NCBI GenBank assembly: GCA_965153455.1
Contig: OZ234495.1
Span: 21,262,875 to 21,326,874, forward strand
Direction of reading: 5' to 3'
Source: Sphagnum compactum
Taxonomy: Eukaryota; Bryophyta; Sphagnopsida; Sphagnales
DNA: 64,000 nucleotides
In this document: in pieces, positions 23,610-35,044 of the stretch
Layout: every line of letters starts with the position of its first letter
How positions within the stretch are numbered: position 1 is the stretch's first letter
The notes under the pieces: model-generated
Seen by the model: only the letters and a program-made list of their open reading frames with translations
Database searches by the model: none
Told to the model about the DNA's origin: nothing
Made by a program: the position numbers and the translations under genes

Positions 23610-24328
23610 GAGAAGCGTTTCCATAACTGGTTGGAGAATGCTAGGGATTGGTCTGTTAGTCGCAGTCGTTTCTGGGGTACACCATTACCAATTTGGATTA
23701 GTGATGATGAGGAAGAGATGCTTGTATTTGGCTCCATTCAAGAGCTGGAAGAGCTCTCTGGGTTTAAGGTGTGTGTACCTCATGGGCTTTTTATCCAGAC
23801 TTCTTGATCATGACGTAGCCTTGCCTCTTTTACAACTTGTTGGTGTTGACTTCTCCATCCTGCACAGTAGGTTAATGAAGAAGGTCATGGTGAAACTAGA
23901 GAACCAGTTTAAGAAATTTGAGGTGCTTCTAAATTCTTGAACCAACTTTTGATGTTGTTGACAGGCAACTGATCTACACCGTCATCACATTGACCACATC
24001 ACTATTCCGTCCAAGCGGGGGCCCAAAATTGGAGTTCTGAAATGTGTGGAGGATGTGAGTTCATCTGCTCTGTATGTTTCTATTTAGTTTTCTTAATACT
24101 GAGTGATATAATGGTTGACAAAGAGAAGGGAGGGAGGGAGAGGAGTGATAGTTATTATTGTTGAGATTCATGCCCATGAATGTTTTGATTGCAGGTGTTT
24201 GATTGCTGGTTTGAGAGTGGATCAATGCCATATGGCTACATTCACTACCCTTTTGAGAATCAAGAGCTGTTTGAGCGGAATTTTCCTGGTCATTTTGTTG
24301 CAGAGGGTCTTGATCAAACCCGTGGGTG
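23610..24328 (+). pseudogene. Isoleucyl-tRNA synthetase pseudogene, catalytic-core exons (still open)
   Basis: Three exons are undamaged. 23610-23768 (53 codons) reads [20 protein letters not shown] and [16 protein letters not shown]. 23965-24054 (30 codons) reads ATDLHRHHIDHITIPSKRGP. 24195-24328 reads [20 protein letters not shown] and [14 protein letters not shown], ending inside the Trp codon at a GT donor. The next exons should hold the KMSKS loop and the start of the anticodon-binding domain; nothing of the kind follows in 24330-24740. A genomic deletion of several exons is therefore likely. Confidence 0.9.
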
Positions 24329-24743
24329 GTAAAATTCTATTGTGTTTTTGTTTTCGCACTTTGAAAGCTTGGTGTGAATGAGCTTCACTTGTGCATTGGA
24401 ATGTAGGCAGAATAGGGATTGTAGTTTACCTGAAGTTGTGGGTGGTTTATTGTCTGCTTGTCTGTACCCACTGTTGGAGCTGATGAAGTCAGTTAGGAGC
24501 CATGGCAACTTGTCACTGCTATTTTCAATGGTGATGGTCTGAGATTTTGTGAGTGACACTCATAGGGTTATGACTCACTCTTGTCATGTTAGATATGGTT
24601 TTGCTGGAACCAACTGAATGGTTACTGTCATATTGTTGTTGTGGAGTTTCATTGCAATCTCATTGATGTGATATGTATTTATGAGTTTAGTGTTTTCTGG
24701 CACATTCACTATACCTTGTCTTTGAGTTTGAGTTTGCTGCCAG

Positions 24744-25362
24744 GTGTGATGGTTGGAGTTTGTCTGTGGGGTTGCAGCTCTCTGGGAAAGAGATTGGCAA
24801 GGCCATGGGGCTGGTAGCAAAGGAGGTGAAGAGCATGACAGAAGCCCAGATTTTGGAAAGGCTGGAGAGGCCAGGTTTGCTGGGCATGTGCTTGCATTGC
24901 AAGACATTAAGGTATGAATGGCATAATGTCTTCCTGTGTTTCTCTAGTGCTGTTGCTCAGTTGTACCATTCTACCAAGATTCAAGAAATTTGAAATGCCT
25001 CATGCATACAATCTGATTGGTTGTTCATGATGTTAAAACAGTTTGATGCGATTTTGAAGAAAGCTGGCTTTGCCCGTGAAGTAAGGCTTTGTTGAAATAC
25101 GCTGTTCCCATGTCATTCACTGAGTGGGATGTCTTGGGCAGTTCAGAATCTGAAAGATAACTGTGGTTTTCCCTTGTTCTCAAAATGGTCCTTAAGTCGT
25201 AAAGCAAGAGCTGTCCCTGATAATTTTTTCTCTCACTGTCAGATTGTGAACAGAGTACAAAAACTCCGAAAGAAAGCAGGACTAGAGCCAACTGACACTG
25301 TGGAGGTCTATTATAATGTCCTGGGTGATGTTGCAGTCTTGCAGCGGGTGTTCACAGGCCAG
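24744..25362 (+). pseudogene. Isoleucyl-tRNA synthetase pseudogene, C-terminal exons
   Basis: After the deletion, three more exons match the IleRS C-terminal part. 24744 (or 24778) to 24911 gives LSGKEIGKAMGLVAKEVKSM and EAQILERLE; 25042-25080 gives FDAILKKAGFARE; 25243-25362 gives IVNRVQKLRKKAGLEPTDTV followed by EVYYNVL and ends at CAG/GTGTGG. AREIVNR-QKLRKKA-LEPTD is a signature of eukaryotic cytosolic IleRS. The final exon or exons are not found. Minus-strand open frames across this part are shadows. Confidence 0.88.
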
Positions 25363-25371
25363 GTGTGGTCT

Positions 25372-26847
25372 CATTTTTGCTGACATGGATTTGAAGGGCA
25401 TGTGCATTCACTGAAGTTGATCTTATTGAGAAAGATGATTTTCTGTCCTGGTTTAATACAAGCAATGTGAGTTGTGTGTAAGGATGGTGCTCTAAGAGAG
25501 GATTCTACAACGGATGACATCGGCAGGAGAACAATCTCTGGATTTCCGGTCTTACATGTCTCTTGTGCAGTAGATTCACATTACTGGACTAAAGAGCTAA
25601 TGAGTAGTTGGGGTTTGAACTTGTAAAGGCAAGTTACATGGCAGAGGCAGTGGGTGGACCAGTTCTGCAAGAACATCACCTCCCACCACCTGCGGTCAGT
25701 GTCAAATTGGAAACCCCCAAACTGCAGTAGTTGTACCCTAGCAGATCAGACATCATGTTGCAATTTTGTTTTGATATTCTTTTGGGGTAGTTAACATCTT
25801 TCAAGTTGTCCACCTCCGGTCCATACACAAAAATAGCTTCATTGGTAGATTGTCTAAAACAACCAAATACCATGCCTGTGTATTTATTTAATGCTTTCAG
25901 CAAGTACATGTCCAACACTAAAATGGCATGTATGCTATACTTTGAATGAATATAGCCTTCAAATGGTGTGAAAATGAGTTTAGAACGTTAAATTTGCACA
26001 TGATACAACAGTTTTCACAAGGATAAGTAAAAACTTGACCTTTTTAATATATTGGTTGATCATAAATTATAACGAGAAGGCCAATTGGTGGCATTTAAAT
26101 TGTCTCTTGCCTTATATAATATTATCCAATTTTTCATGTTTACGGGTGGGGTTGGGGAAACAACTAACACTTTACATTGGATATGATAAACACTGGTAGA
26201 GGCATAAATAGAAGGTGTGAGTGAGTTGCTTTTCACCTTTAAATGTCAGGGAGGACCAATTGGGTCATCTAGGCCCCTAGTGCTCCTAGGTGGGTGCAAT
26301 GATTTGAAAATTAGAAAAATCTAAACTTTCAAAAATAGCAATTTTCCATTTCTCATCCAAATTTTTTTTAAAACAAAACATTTAGCTTGAAGTCTCCACA
26401 ATTCCACCACATCTAATTTCAAAAATTTCAAACATTTTGAATGACTTTTAAGCAGGCTTGTGAGGGCTGATCCATTTTTTGGTTTGGGATTGTTTTAGTC
26501 AAATGAGAATTGAGGCTTAAGAGAACATGTTTGACTCCGCTCTTTCATAACTAAATTGTGCTTTCATCATGACCACAAAACATTCAAAAGGATTTCACAT
26601 GTTTGGTGGTATGTGAGTCGAGACTAAAGTCTTTCTTAAGTGACTTCCACCATATGTGAAGTCAGTTAGTATTGCTTTGTATTGGATTCATTTTGGAGAG
26701 GACAGAATCATGGATGTCCCACGCTTGCAATGACGACCCTTGTGAGGCGGCTGTGGAGAACCAGCACCTACATTGATTGGTACCTTCCCAAGTGGGGCCT
26801 CTTCAAGGCTATATTTATCCTGAGAAATGTTAAGTTTCGTTTTAGGC
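25372..26847. other. Unassigned flank of the IleRS pseudogene
   Basis: No further synthetase exon and no element boundary recognised. Composition falls from mixed to AT-rich beyond about 25950. A minus-strand frame of 80 codons (25676-25918) matches nothing I know. Confidence 0.35.
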
Positions 26848-27222
26848 AGCATCCCCACTAGTGCTTAGTATGTGACCCTGCAAAAATATTTCTCACATTC
26901 AAGTTTAGTTATTTACTTTTTTGCAACCCCACAGATAAACTTGAAGAAACTGAGACTGCAAACATGTGGGAATCAATAATAGCAAACCACCTGGACCAAT
27001 CAGTATGTTTGCCCAATCAAACATAGGGAGCATCAGTCAAACCATATTTTGTTACACAATTTGTGGGAAGTTCACAGCTTTGCTGCGCCTTTTACCAGCC
27101 TCAGCAAACTGAGAACATATGTAGGAACAAAACTATTTTCCTGAGCTAAAGTGGCCTATTTTGACTTTTCTTCATCTGATTTTAATGTGCAGGGTCACCT
27201 ACTGAGCACCGGTGGGGATGCT
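26848..27222. mobile_element. MITE with 35-bp terminal inverted repeats
   Basis: Left end AGCATCCCCACTAGTGCTTA continuing to GTGACCCTGCA; right end TGCAGGGTCACC continuing to GAGCACCGGTGGGGATGCT. The arms pair at all but a few positions. Length is 375 bp and there is no coding capacity. AGCATC-type ends occur in some PIF/Harbinger-like MITEs, but I could not define the target duplication, so the superfamily is open. Confidence 0.8.
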
Positions 27223-28039
27223 CTTGGAGACCCTGATTTTAGCCTTCTGCTCACGGTATATATGTAGTGTTTAGAAGCAACACAAAAAAACTTTTGGGTT
27301 TTCACCAGTGTTGGCCGGTTATTAAAAATCGACCTGGTTATCAATCAGGGTCCGGGTCCACATATTGAATACCCTACCTGCCGGTTCTATTTACAAGTAA
27401 TACCCGACCCATAACCCACCCGACCTGGTATTAGAATTTTCATACCCTGTCATAATACCCTGTTGGCAGGGTATCAATATAAAAATAATACCCTATTGAT
27501 ACCCTGATTGGACAGCTTGGACCTACATAGATCAGTTATTAAGTTTCATCCAAATCTTGTCATCTTTTTTCATCCAACCACACATTCATCCATTTAGGGT
27601 TTCACTTTTCATGTTTGCCCTAACCCTAAAGTCCTAAAGCCCTAAACCAGAAGTCTACCTCCCATCTGTCGCTTCATTTCCATCACCTCAGTTTTACTTT
27701 TGGTGATGCTTTCCTACTTTCTATTAGGATTTAGGACAAATTATTGTGTTTATGTTTAGCTTGGTTAATTGCCTATAATTGTTAGTTGTGTTTCCCCTTT
27801 AATGTTTTTGTGAATGTTGGTTCAATTCTTTGAAGGAGAGATATTAAAGCATGAGTTGGTTGCACGATGGAGGTGTTTCTTTTCAACTTGTGACAATCAA
27901 ACTCCTTTCTACACTAGTACTAAATAAGCGTGTTGATACTCTTTCTATTTTTGATGTCTTGGATCCAAACTGCATTTGGATTTCTTTAGAGGCCATACTT
28001 CTTTTGTGCCAAAGTCTATTTGCAAGAATTTTTTTGGGT

Positions 28040-28905
28040 TATGAATTCTGAAGTTTCTCAAAGTTCATCTTTTATCAACCACAATCTCTTTGCAAGAATT
28101 TAGGAAGGTTTCTTAGTTATGAAGTTCATAATAGGTCACATTGTTTTGTCTATCATAGTTTTTTGTCTACTGAGTCATTTTGAAGCTCCTCAAAGCTCTT
28201 GTTTGCTAGTGTCTATCTTAAAGTTCTTGTCTATGAGTCTATCTCAAAGCTCATGTCGGCCTATGTTTGTCTCAAAGTCCTAGTTTCCAATGTGTTTCAA
28301 AGCTCATGTTTGCCTATGTCTGTCTCAAAGCTCTTGTCTACTAGTGTATGTCTCAAAGCTTTTGTCTACCACTGTTTGTTTACATGAATTTTGGAAGGTT
28401 TATGAGTTTTGAAGTTCATCACAAGCATGGTTTACTCTACCATATAGTATTTCCAAAATTGTATCAAAAGTTATGAATTTCAAGCTTTTCAAAGTTCATC
28501 TTGTGTGTGCCACAGTTTGTTTGCATGATATTTGGAAGCTTTCTGAGTTCTTAAGCTCATCACAAGTCACATTGTCTACCATAGATTATGCATAAGTATT
28601 TTAAGGTTCTAAATTTTGAAGCTCTTCAAAGCTCATCTTTTATATGCTAGAGTATGCATGAACTTTGGAAGGGTTTTGAATTTTTAAGCTCATCATAGGT
28701 CACATGGTTCCGTCTACCACAATTTGTGCATAAGTGTGTTAGGGTTCTAAGTTCTAAAGCTTTTCCAAAGTTTATTTTCTATCTGATAAGTGTAGTCTAT
28801 TTGCATGAAGTTTGGAAGCTCATCACAAGTCATGTTCTATCTGTCATAGTTTGTGCATGAAGTGTTTCAAGGTTACATTGTGTTTTAAAGTTCATTAAAG
28901 GACAA
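28040..28905. repeat. Tandem array of ~140-bp units inside the hAT element
   Basis: Units contain GCATGAATTTTGGAAGG, TTCTGAAGCTCATCACAAG, TCACATTGTCTACCATAG and TTTGAAGCTCTTCAAAGCTC in the same order, starting near 28094, 28380, 28521, 28664 and 28810. The leftmost copy is expanded by the short repeat listed next. No protein is encoded; a 62-codon frame at 28199-28387 is a by-product. Confidence 0.75.
28185..28385. repeat. ~30-bp tandem sub-repeat (CTCAAAGCTC...GTCTA)
   Basis: About seven short units of the form TGTCTATCTCAAAGCTCTTG lie in a row. They arise from one part of the larger 140-bp unit, a higher-order arrangement of nested amplification. Confidence 0.8.
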
Positions 28906-29039
28906 ATTGCAAAATTCCTTAGTGTCTTATTTGAAAACCAAATTTTTTACATTGTTAATCAAAGTGGAAATGGCGGATCAAACTGTAACATTTGATTTAA
29001 TTGAACATATGCATGATGCTTGTGATTCTGGTGATGCTC

Positions 29040-31380
29040 ATTAGAATTTGGGAACTTACTTGAAGATTCAAGGCCACAGGTTGGTTCAATTTCAACACCA
29101 AGTGGATAGTCCACTTTTGAAAGCATAGTAATCCCAATTGATTTGGATGTAGAAGCAAAAATAACATGGGAGGTATTGAAGACTCAATTCATCCTAAATC
29201 AAAAGAAATGGGTCCCTCATCACAAGTTGTCTCTCCCTTGGCATTTTTTTGTCGTGAATGATGACAGAAAACCAAATCATGTATTGCTTCAAACCATGCG
29301 CTATGTTATTTGTCATTCTGTCTATCAAACTTATAATTCTAATAATAACACCAAAAGGAAAAAAGGTTTGATTTCTTATAACTAGTAGCATGGGATTGCT
29401 TATATGAAAAAACATATTCTAATTGAGCATCCAATTGTTTGGCACAAGTGGAAAAGTGCCAATGTGGCTCTTGATCTAGAGGAACCACACTAGGAAAAGT
29501 CGAAAAAGAGATTTGATATTGGCTATAGGGCCATTCCAGAGCATTTTGGGAGCACCAATCCTTACAAGAAAGATGATGCATAACAATAAAAATTTATGAA
29601 GGACTTGTCAAGTTGTTTGTGGCCAAAGCTCACATGCCTATTTCTGTTGTTGAAAGTTAGTGGCTAAGGCACTTGGTTGTGGCAAAATCCACTATTGTGT
29701 TTCTGAATCGGAATCAAATGGTTAAACATGCCATTCCTTCATTAGTGGCTAAAACCATGGAACAATATGTAATGACGACTTTGGATTCATGTGTTACTAC
29801 AACAACCTCATTTGATTTGTGGATGTCAAGATCTGGACATGAAACATTGGCACTTGTCATTAATTTCATAAACTCACAATGGGTGCCTTGCCATGTGACA
29901 ATGAGACTTTTTGAAGCCACTGATATGTCTGGAGTTGCAATGGCAGCGCAAGTGAAGGAGCTTCTATCATCATACAACCTATTGTATAAACTAATAACTT
30001 ATGTGAAGGATGAAGGTGGCAATCTCTCCACCCTTGCTTGGGCTCTTACTTTTATGGTCACTTGTGGTCCTCTGGCATTTGTAGAGTTTTTGGCAAGGAT
30101 CCTGTTTTGGCCATGCTTTTAACAAAACATGTCAATATGCTTATAATGATATTAATGGTGTGTAGGGTTTCGGAAGGTTAGTTGAAGGCCACTCAACTTG
30201 CCTTGTAGAAAATATTACATGGACTAAGAGTCCATCAAAGGGCAGAGTGAATGGCAGAGGGCATGCCTTGATGTTGAACTCTCCCATCGAAAACTAAAAA
30301 CAATAATGAAAACTAGGTTCATTAGTAAGGTGATTTTCTTTCAAAAGACCTTGGAATATCAGGATGCCATCAATCTATACTATGGGAGGCAAGAGATTCA
30401 AGAATTACAAGGACGTGTGCTAGATGCACACACATGGGCAATTTGCAAAGTGATTACTTCACAATGCTTCCCATTGTGAAGTAATGTATCCTCAATCAAA
30501 CCAGAGGATACTGGTTACTTTTTGATGCCCTAAATGTTGCCCTTTCAATTAGTGTGTGTATGCAAAATTAGATTCAACAATATGAGATTGCCCCCTCAAT
30601 TTTGTGAGGGAGGATTCTGAATCTGAATTAGCAGCATTGTGGGTGTGTATGATGGTAGAGGTTTAGGTTTTTTTTGCTCCATTTTTGGTATTTGCATCTA
30701 CCTACAATGCTACCAAGGCTCACATGAGGTTAACACTGATGTTGGACCCACATTTTAAATCACTTAATGTAATGAAAACATTTGTTGGATGAGAAAAAGT
30801 GAAACAAATGGTGGCACTATGATAGCAAAACTCTGCTACTTTTGTTGGTGGTTACTTTTCGAATCTTGAATTTGAACTTTAATGACTTGATTGAAGCAAC
30901 ACTATTTGATGGTGATGAAGCTTCCATCTTTGGAATAATGACCTCAAATGAGGTCACTTTACATGGATTGCTAAATAATGAATTGAACTTGTTTCGTCAT
31001 TTGCATGTGAAGCCAAAGAATTCTATGTTTCCTTTGACTTGGTGGAAGATCCATGAAATACGATTTTCGAATGTATCTTTTGTGGCCCAACAAATTTTGG
31101 GGATTCATGGGTTCCAAATTGAAACTAAAAGAATTTTCAACATAGTTGGAGTTTTGACTAGTCTCTAGTGCTGCATGTTGGGAATTGACAATCTTGACAA
31201 ACTTGTGATGATCATGAAAAATTCGTCAACTAATGCAAGAACAAATTGCCCATGAGAAGGGTAGTCCATTGATGAATTTTTAATGGAAGAGGCAAGTATC
31301 ATTGATGAAAATGATACAATATCAAATGCAGCTGGTTATTTCACTGTTGATCATGAGCTGGACAATTGACAAATATGAAT
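29040..31380 (+). pseudogene. hAT transposase remnant (BED finger, RNase H-like core, dimerisation tail)
   Basis: Would bind element ends and cut and paste the transposon in the nucleus. Near 29190-29500 a damaged BED-type finger is visible (KKWVPHHK, then MKKHILIEHPIVWHKWKS). The open frame 29673-30122 reads SFDLWMSRSGHETLALVINF, then WVPCHVTMRLFEATD and YVKDEGGNLSTL, the RNase H-like core of a plant hAT transposase. Pieces with the family pattern continue in changing frames to 30780. The open frame 30842-31168 reads PLTWWKIHEIRFSNVSFVAQ then GFQIETKRIFNIVGVLTSL, the hAT C-terminal dimerisation region; NLDKLVMIMKN follows near 31190. Many stops and shifts mean it is dead. Confidence 0.85.
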
Positions 31381-34300
31381 ATTTATGAACACTCTACTTT
31401 ACTTTTTGAGGACTAGTTTTACCATCAGTAGGATGTTTGAGATGTCAGCTTTAGTAGTTGGATGTATTAGTCAACTACATTGGCTATTTTTAAATATGCA
31501 TGGGATCAATTCCCATGTTTTCCATTTTCACTGAGTTGGTAAAATGTCCAATGCCCCATGCACATTTGTTTTCAAACTTACTATTGTATTTGCCATGTAC
31601 TATGTTTTTAAGTTTTACATTTTAACAATCAATTTGGCTTAGAATTTGATTAATTAAATAATAAAAATTAGGTTTATAGTATGTAGATCAAAACTTAATA
31701 TTTCCCACCTCATAATTTGTAATGTTGGTTGATTGTAGATGATGAAGATACTTACTTATGTATGCATTGTAGAGCTATTGAAATTCAGAACAATTACAAT
31801 TATGTTTGTTGGCCACATTGGTTCCATTAGTTGTTCATTTTTTTAATGACTATTTTTCTACCCCATGGTGTTGGTTGATTTTTGTTTTGACAAGGTTGTG
31901 TGGAAGTGTCTATTTTACAATGATCAACAATTGGAGCTTTTTGGCCAACTTTGCCTCTACATGTACATCTAAATGGATATGGTATTTGTCTTTCTCATTC
32001 TAATTTCTTTATGTAGCAGCTATGAAATGCTACAAGGAAATGATATAGGTTTTGTCTTTGAAAAGCAGCAACATTATTTCTTTGCTAATTTGTATAGATG
32101 GTATCTTTATTCTAGTAATTTATAACTTGCTATTTCTATGGTAATCTATCTGGTATTTCTTTGGTCCTCATCAAGTTTTTTATAAACACAAATTCAAATC
32201 CCTAATTACCATGGGGACAAAATGGCATGGCAGTGGTGCACAGCAACATCATGTTCACCAGAAAGATGAATAAGGATAATGTTGCACCATGACCAGTAGC
32301 TCCTTCACATGGAGCATGGTTTTAAAAGATTCAATGCAACACAACATGGTTAATGTCCTTAGCATTACTACATTTGTTTCCTTCCTTTTGCTATTTGTAA
32401 GTAGGAGTGGATTGGTGACCACAAGTCCATGCCCACCTTACATATGTCTATAACTTCAACCCTCTTATGGTATACATACATGTCATTTACATGAGTTGAA
32501 TAAAACCATGAGAGGTGCCATTTTAACAACTACATATGTTGAAAATTTTGCAACCACTATATCTATGTTTGGGTGACTATGGATGGACAATGGTTCATAG
32601 TCCACACTTGTGATGAAGAGAGCCAATAGAGGTAATGGTGAAGACATACTCAGTGGCACTTCATTGCAAACAAAAGGTATAGACAATTCTTCTTCTTATT
32701 CTAATTTGAAGATGTAGTGGCAACATTTTTTGGGCAACATCTTTGTGGTAGCAAATTTGATGACATGCATCAAATTTGAAGAAACATGATTCTACATGTT
32801 TTTGTTCTAACAAAACATAAAGCAAGAGATGCATGTAACAATGTCTCTTGATATCATGGGTTCACATGGCAACACCATGGGGGAGTAGCCACGGAGAGTT
32901 TGTATTGCAAGTATACCTAAATAAATTGCAAGGGATTAGAAATGTGGGAAACAATTATAGGCTATAATGCCAACATAATGTGAATTTCGGTTGCCTACTA
33001 CCAATTACTTTAACATATTGTTACGCATTGTACAAGGTACTAAAACATGCAAGTAAGTGATATTCTAATGATCATATTGAGGTTCAACCTTTGGATCCAT
33101 TCTTAACCTTCTATAGACAATGGGTACAATTTAAGATTTTGTGCATGTTGTGTTTTTGATTGGTTCCTTGGCCAAAGGAGTAGAATGGAAGTTATTTTTT
33201 GGGGGGTGGGGGCCATCTATGTTGTTTATTTGAAGAGAGATGATTTTTCATTGATCCTTTGATTGTTTAAAGAAAAAGTCATTAACTTTGGTACGTAACA
33301 AGTTCACACACTAACACCTTTGTAGAAGATTCCTACAGGGTGTGGTAAAGAAGCTCAAGCTTTTTGTTGAGCCCTTCAAGGGGAAGACAATAGTTGAAAT
33401 CCTTTAAGAACTTAGAGAAAGAGCAAGAAAACTTTCAAGTGGTAGCAACAGTGCCTCTTAAAAGCAAGGTGGAGTTGCTGTGAAAAAACACTAAATGCCT
33501 TTGGGATCTGTTACTAGGACCAAAGATCTTGAACTTGAAGCAGAAAAGCTATTACTACTACAACTATAAGGTGTATTTATGTTGCTACTACTAACAGTAA
33601 TAGTGGACTCAACAACTGTAATGACTCATTAATGTATTAAGTAGGAATAAGTAGATAGGTACAACGTGTAATTTGTAATGCTCCAACAAATGCGAATTGA
33701 CAAGAAGAGATGATGACAAAATTAGGACTCCAGAGCTGTTAGGTCTTAAGGTCTGTGGAATGGGAGCTGATCAAAGTTTTTGTGAGATGGAAACTAGTTG
33801 AGAGAAAATGTAAGAATGCATGTTAGGTAGCAATTTTCATTTTTGAAACTTATGTTTAGAGAGAGTTGTGAGTTATGTTTAAAGAAAGGAATTAGAACTA
33901 TGTTGACATAATCTTGAGTTGAAGTTTAACAATTTGTACATGGCAGATAGCAAGGTGATATACATAGTACTCTAGGGTTAAGAGTTGAGAGAAGTAGAAA
34001 ATTGACTTAATATAGAGAGCATTTGCAGTTAATTAATGAGTTATGTTTAGAGAGAAGGACTAGAACTATGTTGTCATAGTCTTGAGTTAAAGACGAGGAA
34101 TTTATACTAGGTAGATTCTCAAGGTGATATCTTAGTTGAAACTAAGCTCAGAGTTTGGGGTAAACAATGAGAGTTTGATCCAACTTGTCAATCTAAATTT
34201 TTGGAGCAGGTGGTAGATTGAAGCAATTATGGAATAGTTGTGAGTTTTGAGTTTTGAGCTCAAGTTTTGAGCAAGGCATTTGAACCATGCAATAGTAAAG

Positions 34301-34640
34301 GAGATGAATATGGTGTTTTGTTGTTTGTTGCTCTAATTCAATATGCCAATTTGGAAGTAGACTTGGCATTTCTCTTTTTATGTAGGCATCCTATATCACT
34401 TTGCAAACAAAATGAAACTAATAAAATGTATAAAGTTTCCAACTTAATAACCTACCTAGACATTGCATTGGCCAGTTCTTGCTTTTGGAAAAGCAAATAA
34501 TAATGATAACCTGATTGACTAACCCTTGCCTGATATTGATACCATGCGGGTCTCAGAAATCTGATTTAAAAAAAAGAAAATTTGATACCCTATTTGAAAA
34601 TCAAAATTAAAAATTTACTGATAATCGGCCCACCTGATAT
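31381..34640. other. Non-coding 3' part of the hAT element
   Basis: About 3.2 kb from the transposase tail to the right end, with no recognised protein. Two blocks near 33850-33960 and 34015-34110 repeat phrases such as GAGTTATGTTTAGAGAGA, AGAACTATGTTG and TAGTCTTGAGTT, a local duplication. A 77-codon frame (34267-34500) has no known match. Confidence 0.4.
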
Positions 34641-34663
34641 TGAAAAAGTTCATTAACCGGCCA

Positions 34664-34858
34664 ACACGAGCAATTTCAGCCCCATTAAGACGTCCCGCAA
34701 TTTGTATTTTAATACCTCTTATATCTGTTTTTTTTTGCCAATTCAATAGCTTTTTTCATTGTTCTTCTAAAAGCGACTCTACTTTCTAGCTGTAGAGCAA
34801 TATATTCCGCAAGAATATTTGGTTCCCCATATGGTTTTGGTACTTCTGTCAAAGTCAT
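34664..34858 (-). pseudogene. rps3: Nuclear copy of plastid rps3 fragment (ribosomal protein S3)
   Basis: On the minus strand the frame reads [20 protein letters not shown], then [20 protein letters not shown], and with one frame change in an A run [15 protein letters not shown]-like sequence up to the border with the hAT element. This is the C-terminal KH-containing half of plastid uS3, which shapes the mRNA entry of the 30S subunit. An extra A in the homopolymer near 34728-34737 breaks the frame and the gene stops abruptly at the hAT end, so it is a transferred, non-functional piece (NUPT). The sequence type suits a gymnosperm-like plastid, which is an inference. Confidence 0.85.
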
Positions 34859-35040
34859 GTGAAATACTTGCTTGGTGAAAATGGTAGACACGAACTGTAC
34901 AAGCCTTTTTCGAGGCATACAGCTTTCTGGGTGTATATAGCATAATCCTTTTTTACTAATTACATCCTAAAAAGATCTAGTAAATTCATCAACTTGTCCC
35001 AGCGAATTGAAACGGCCAGTAATTAAAGGGGTTTTCACCA
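34859..35040 (-). pseudogene. Plastid-derived DNA with a group II intron 3' end (domain V)
   Basis: On the minus strand, AGCTGTATGCCTCGAAAAAG continuing to GCTTGTACAGTT (34893-34924) folds as the conserved group II domain V hairpin with a GAAA-type loop and the AGC triad. A stretch of about 34 bases then leads to AC directly before the rps3 ATG-like codon, the position and ending (AY) expected for domain VI and a 3' splice site. Which plastid intron it comes from I cannot say; rps3 in land-plant plastids normally lacks an intron. Confidence 0.55.
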
Positions 35041-35044
35041 TGGT

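Larger units (their letters stand above)
27306..34672 (+). mobile_element. hAT-superfamily DNA transposon, about 7.4 kb, decayed
   Basis: The left end begins CAGTGTTGGCCGGTTA and the right end, read on the minus strand, contains GTGTTGGCCGGTTA, giving terminal inverted repeats typical in length and CAG-start for hAT. Both subterminal regions carry related GGTATCAAT/GATACCCT words. Inside, on the plus strand, is a hAT transposase remnant (29.0-31.4 kb). The 8-bp flanks GTTTTCAC and AATTTCAG match at five of eight positions, weak evidence for a target duplication. The exact right border is blurred because a plastid insert begins there and shares the bases GTGTTG. Confidence 0.8.

Noticed and set aside
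24584-24907. Three overlapping minus-strand frames (up to 107 codons)
   Set aside because: Shadows of the plus-strand IleRS exon at 24744-24911 and adjacent intron.
27191-27240. Exon-like piece GHLLSTGGDALGDPDFSLLL with AG/GT borders, considered as a last IleRS exon
   Set aside because: Its first half is the right terminal inverted repeat of the MITE at 26848-27222, and it does not match the IleRS C-terminus.
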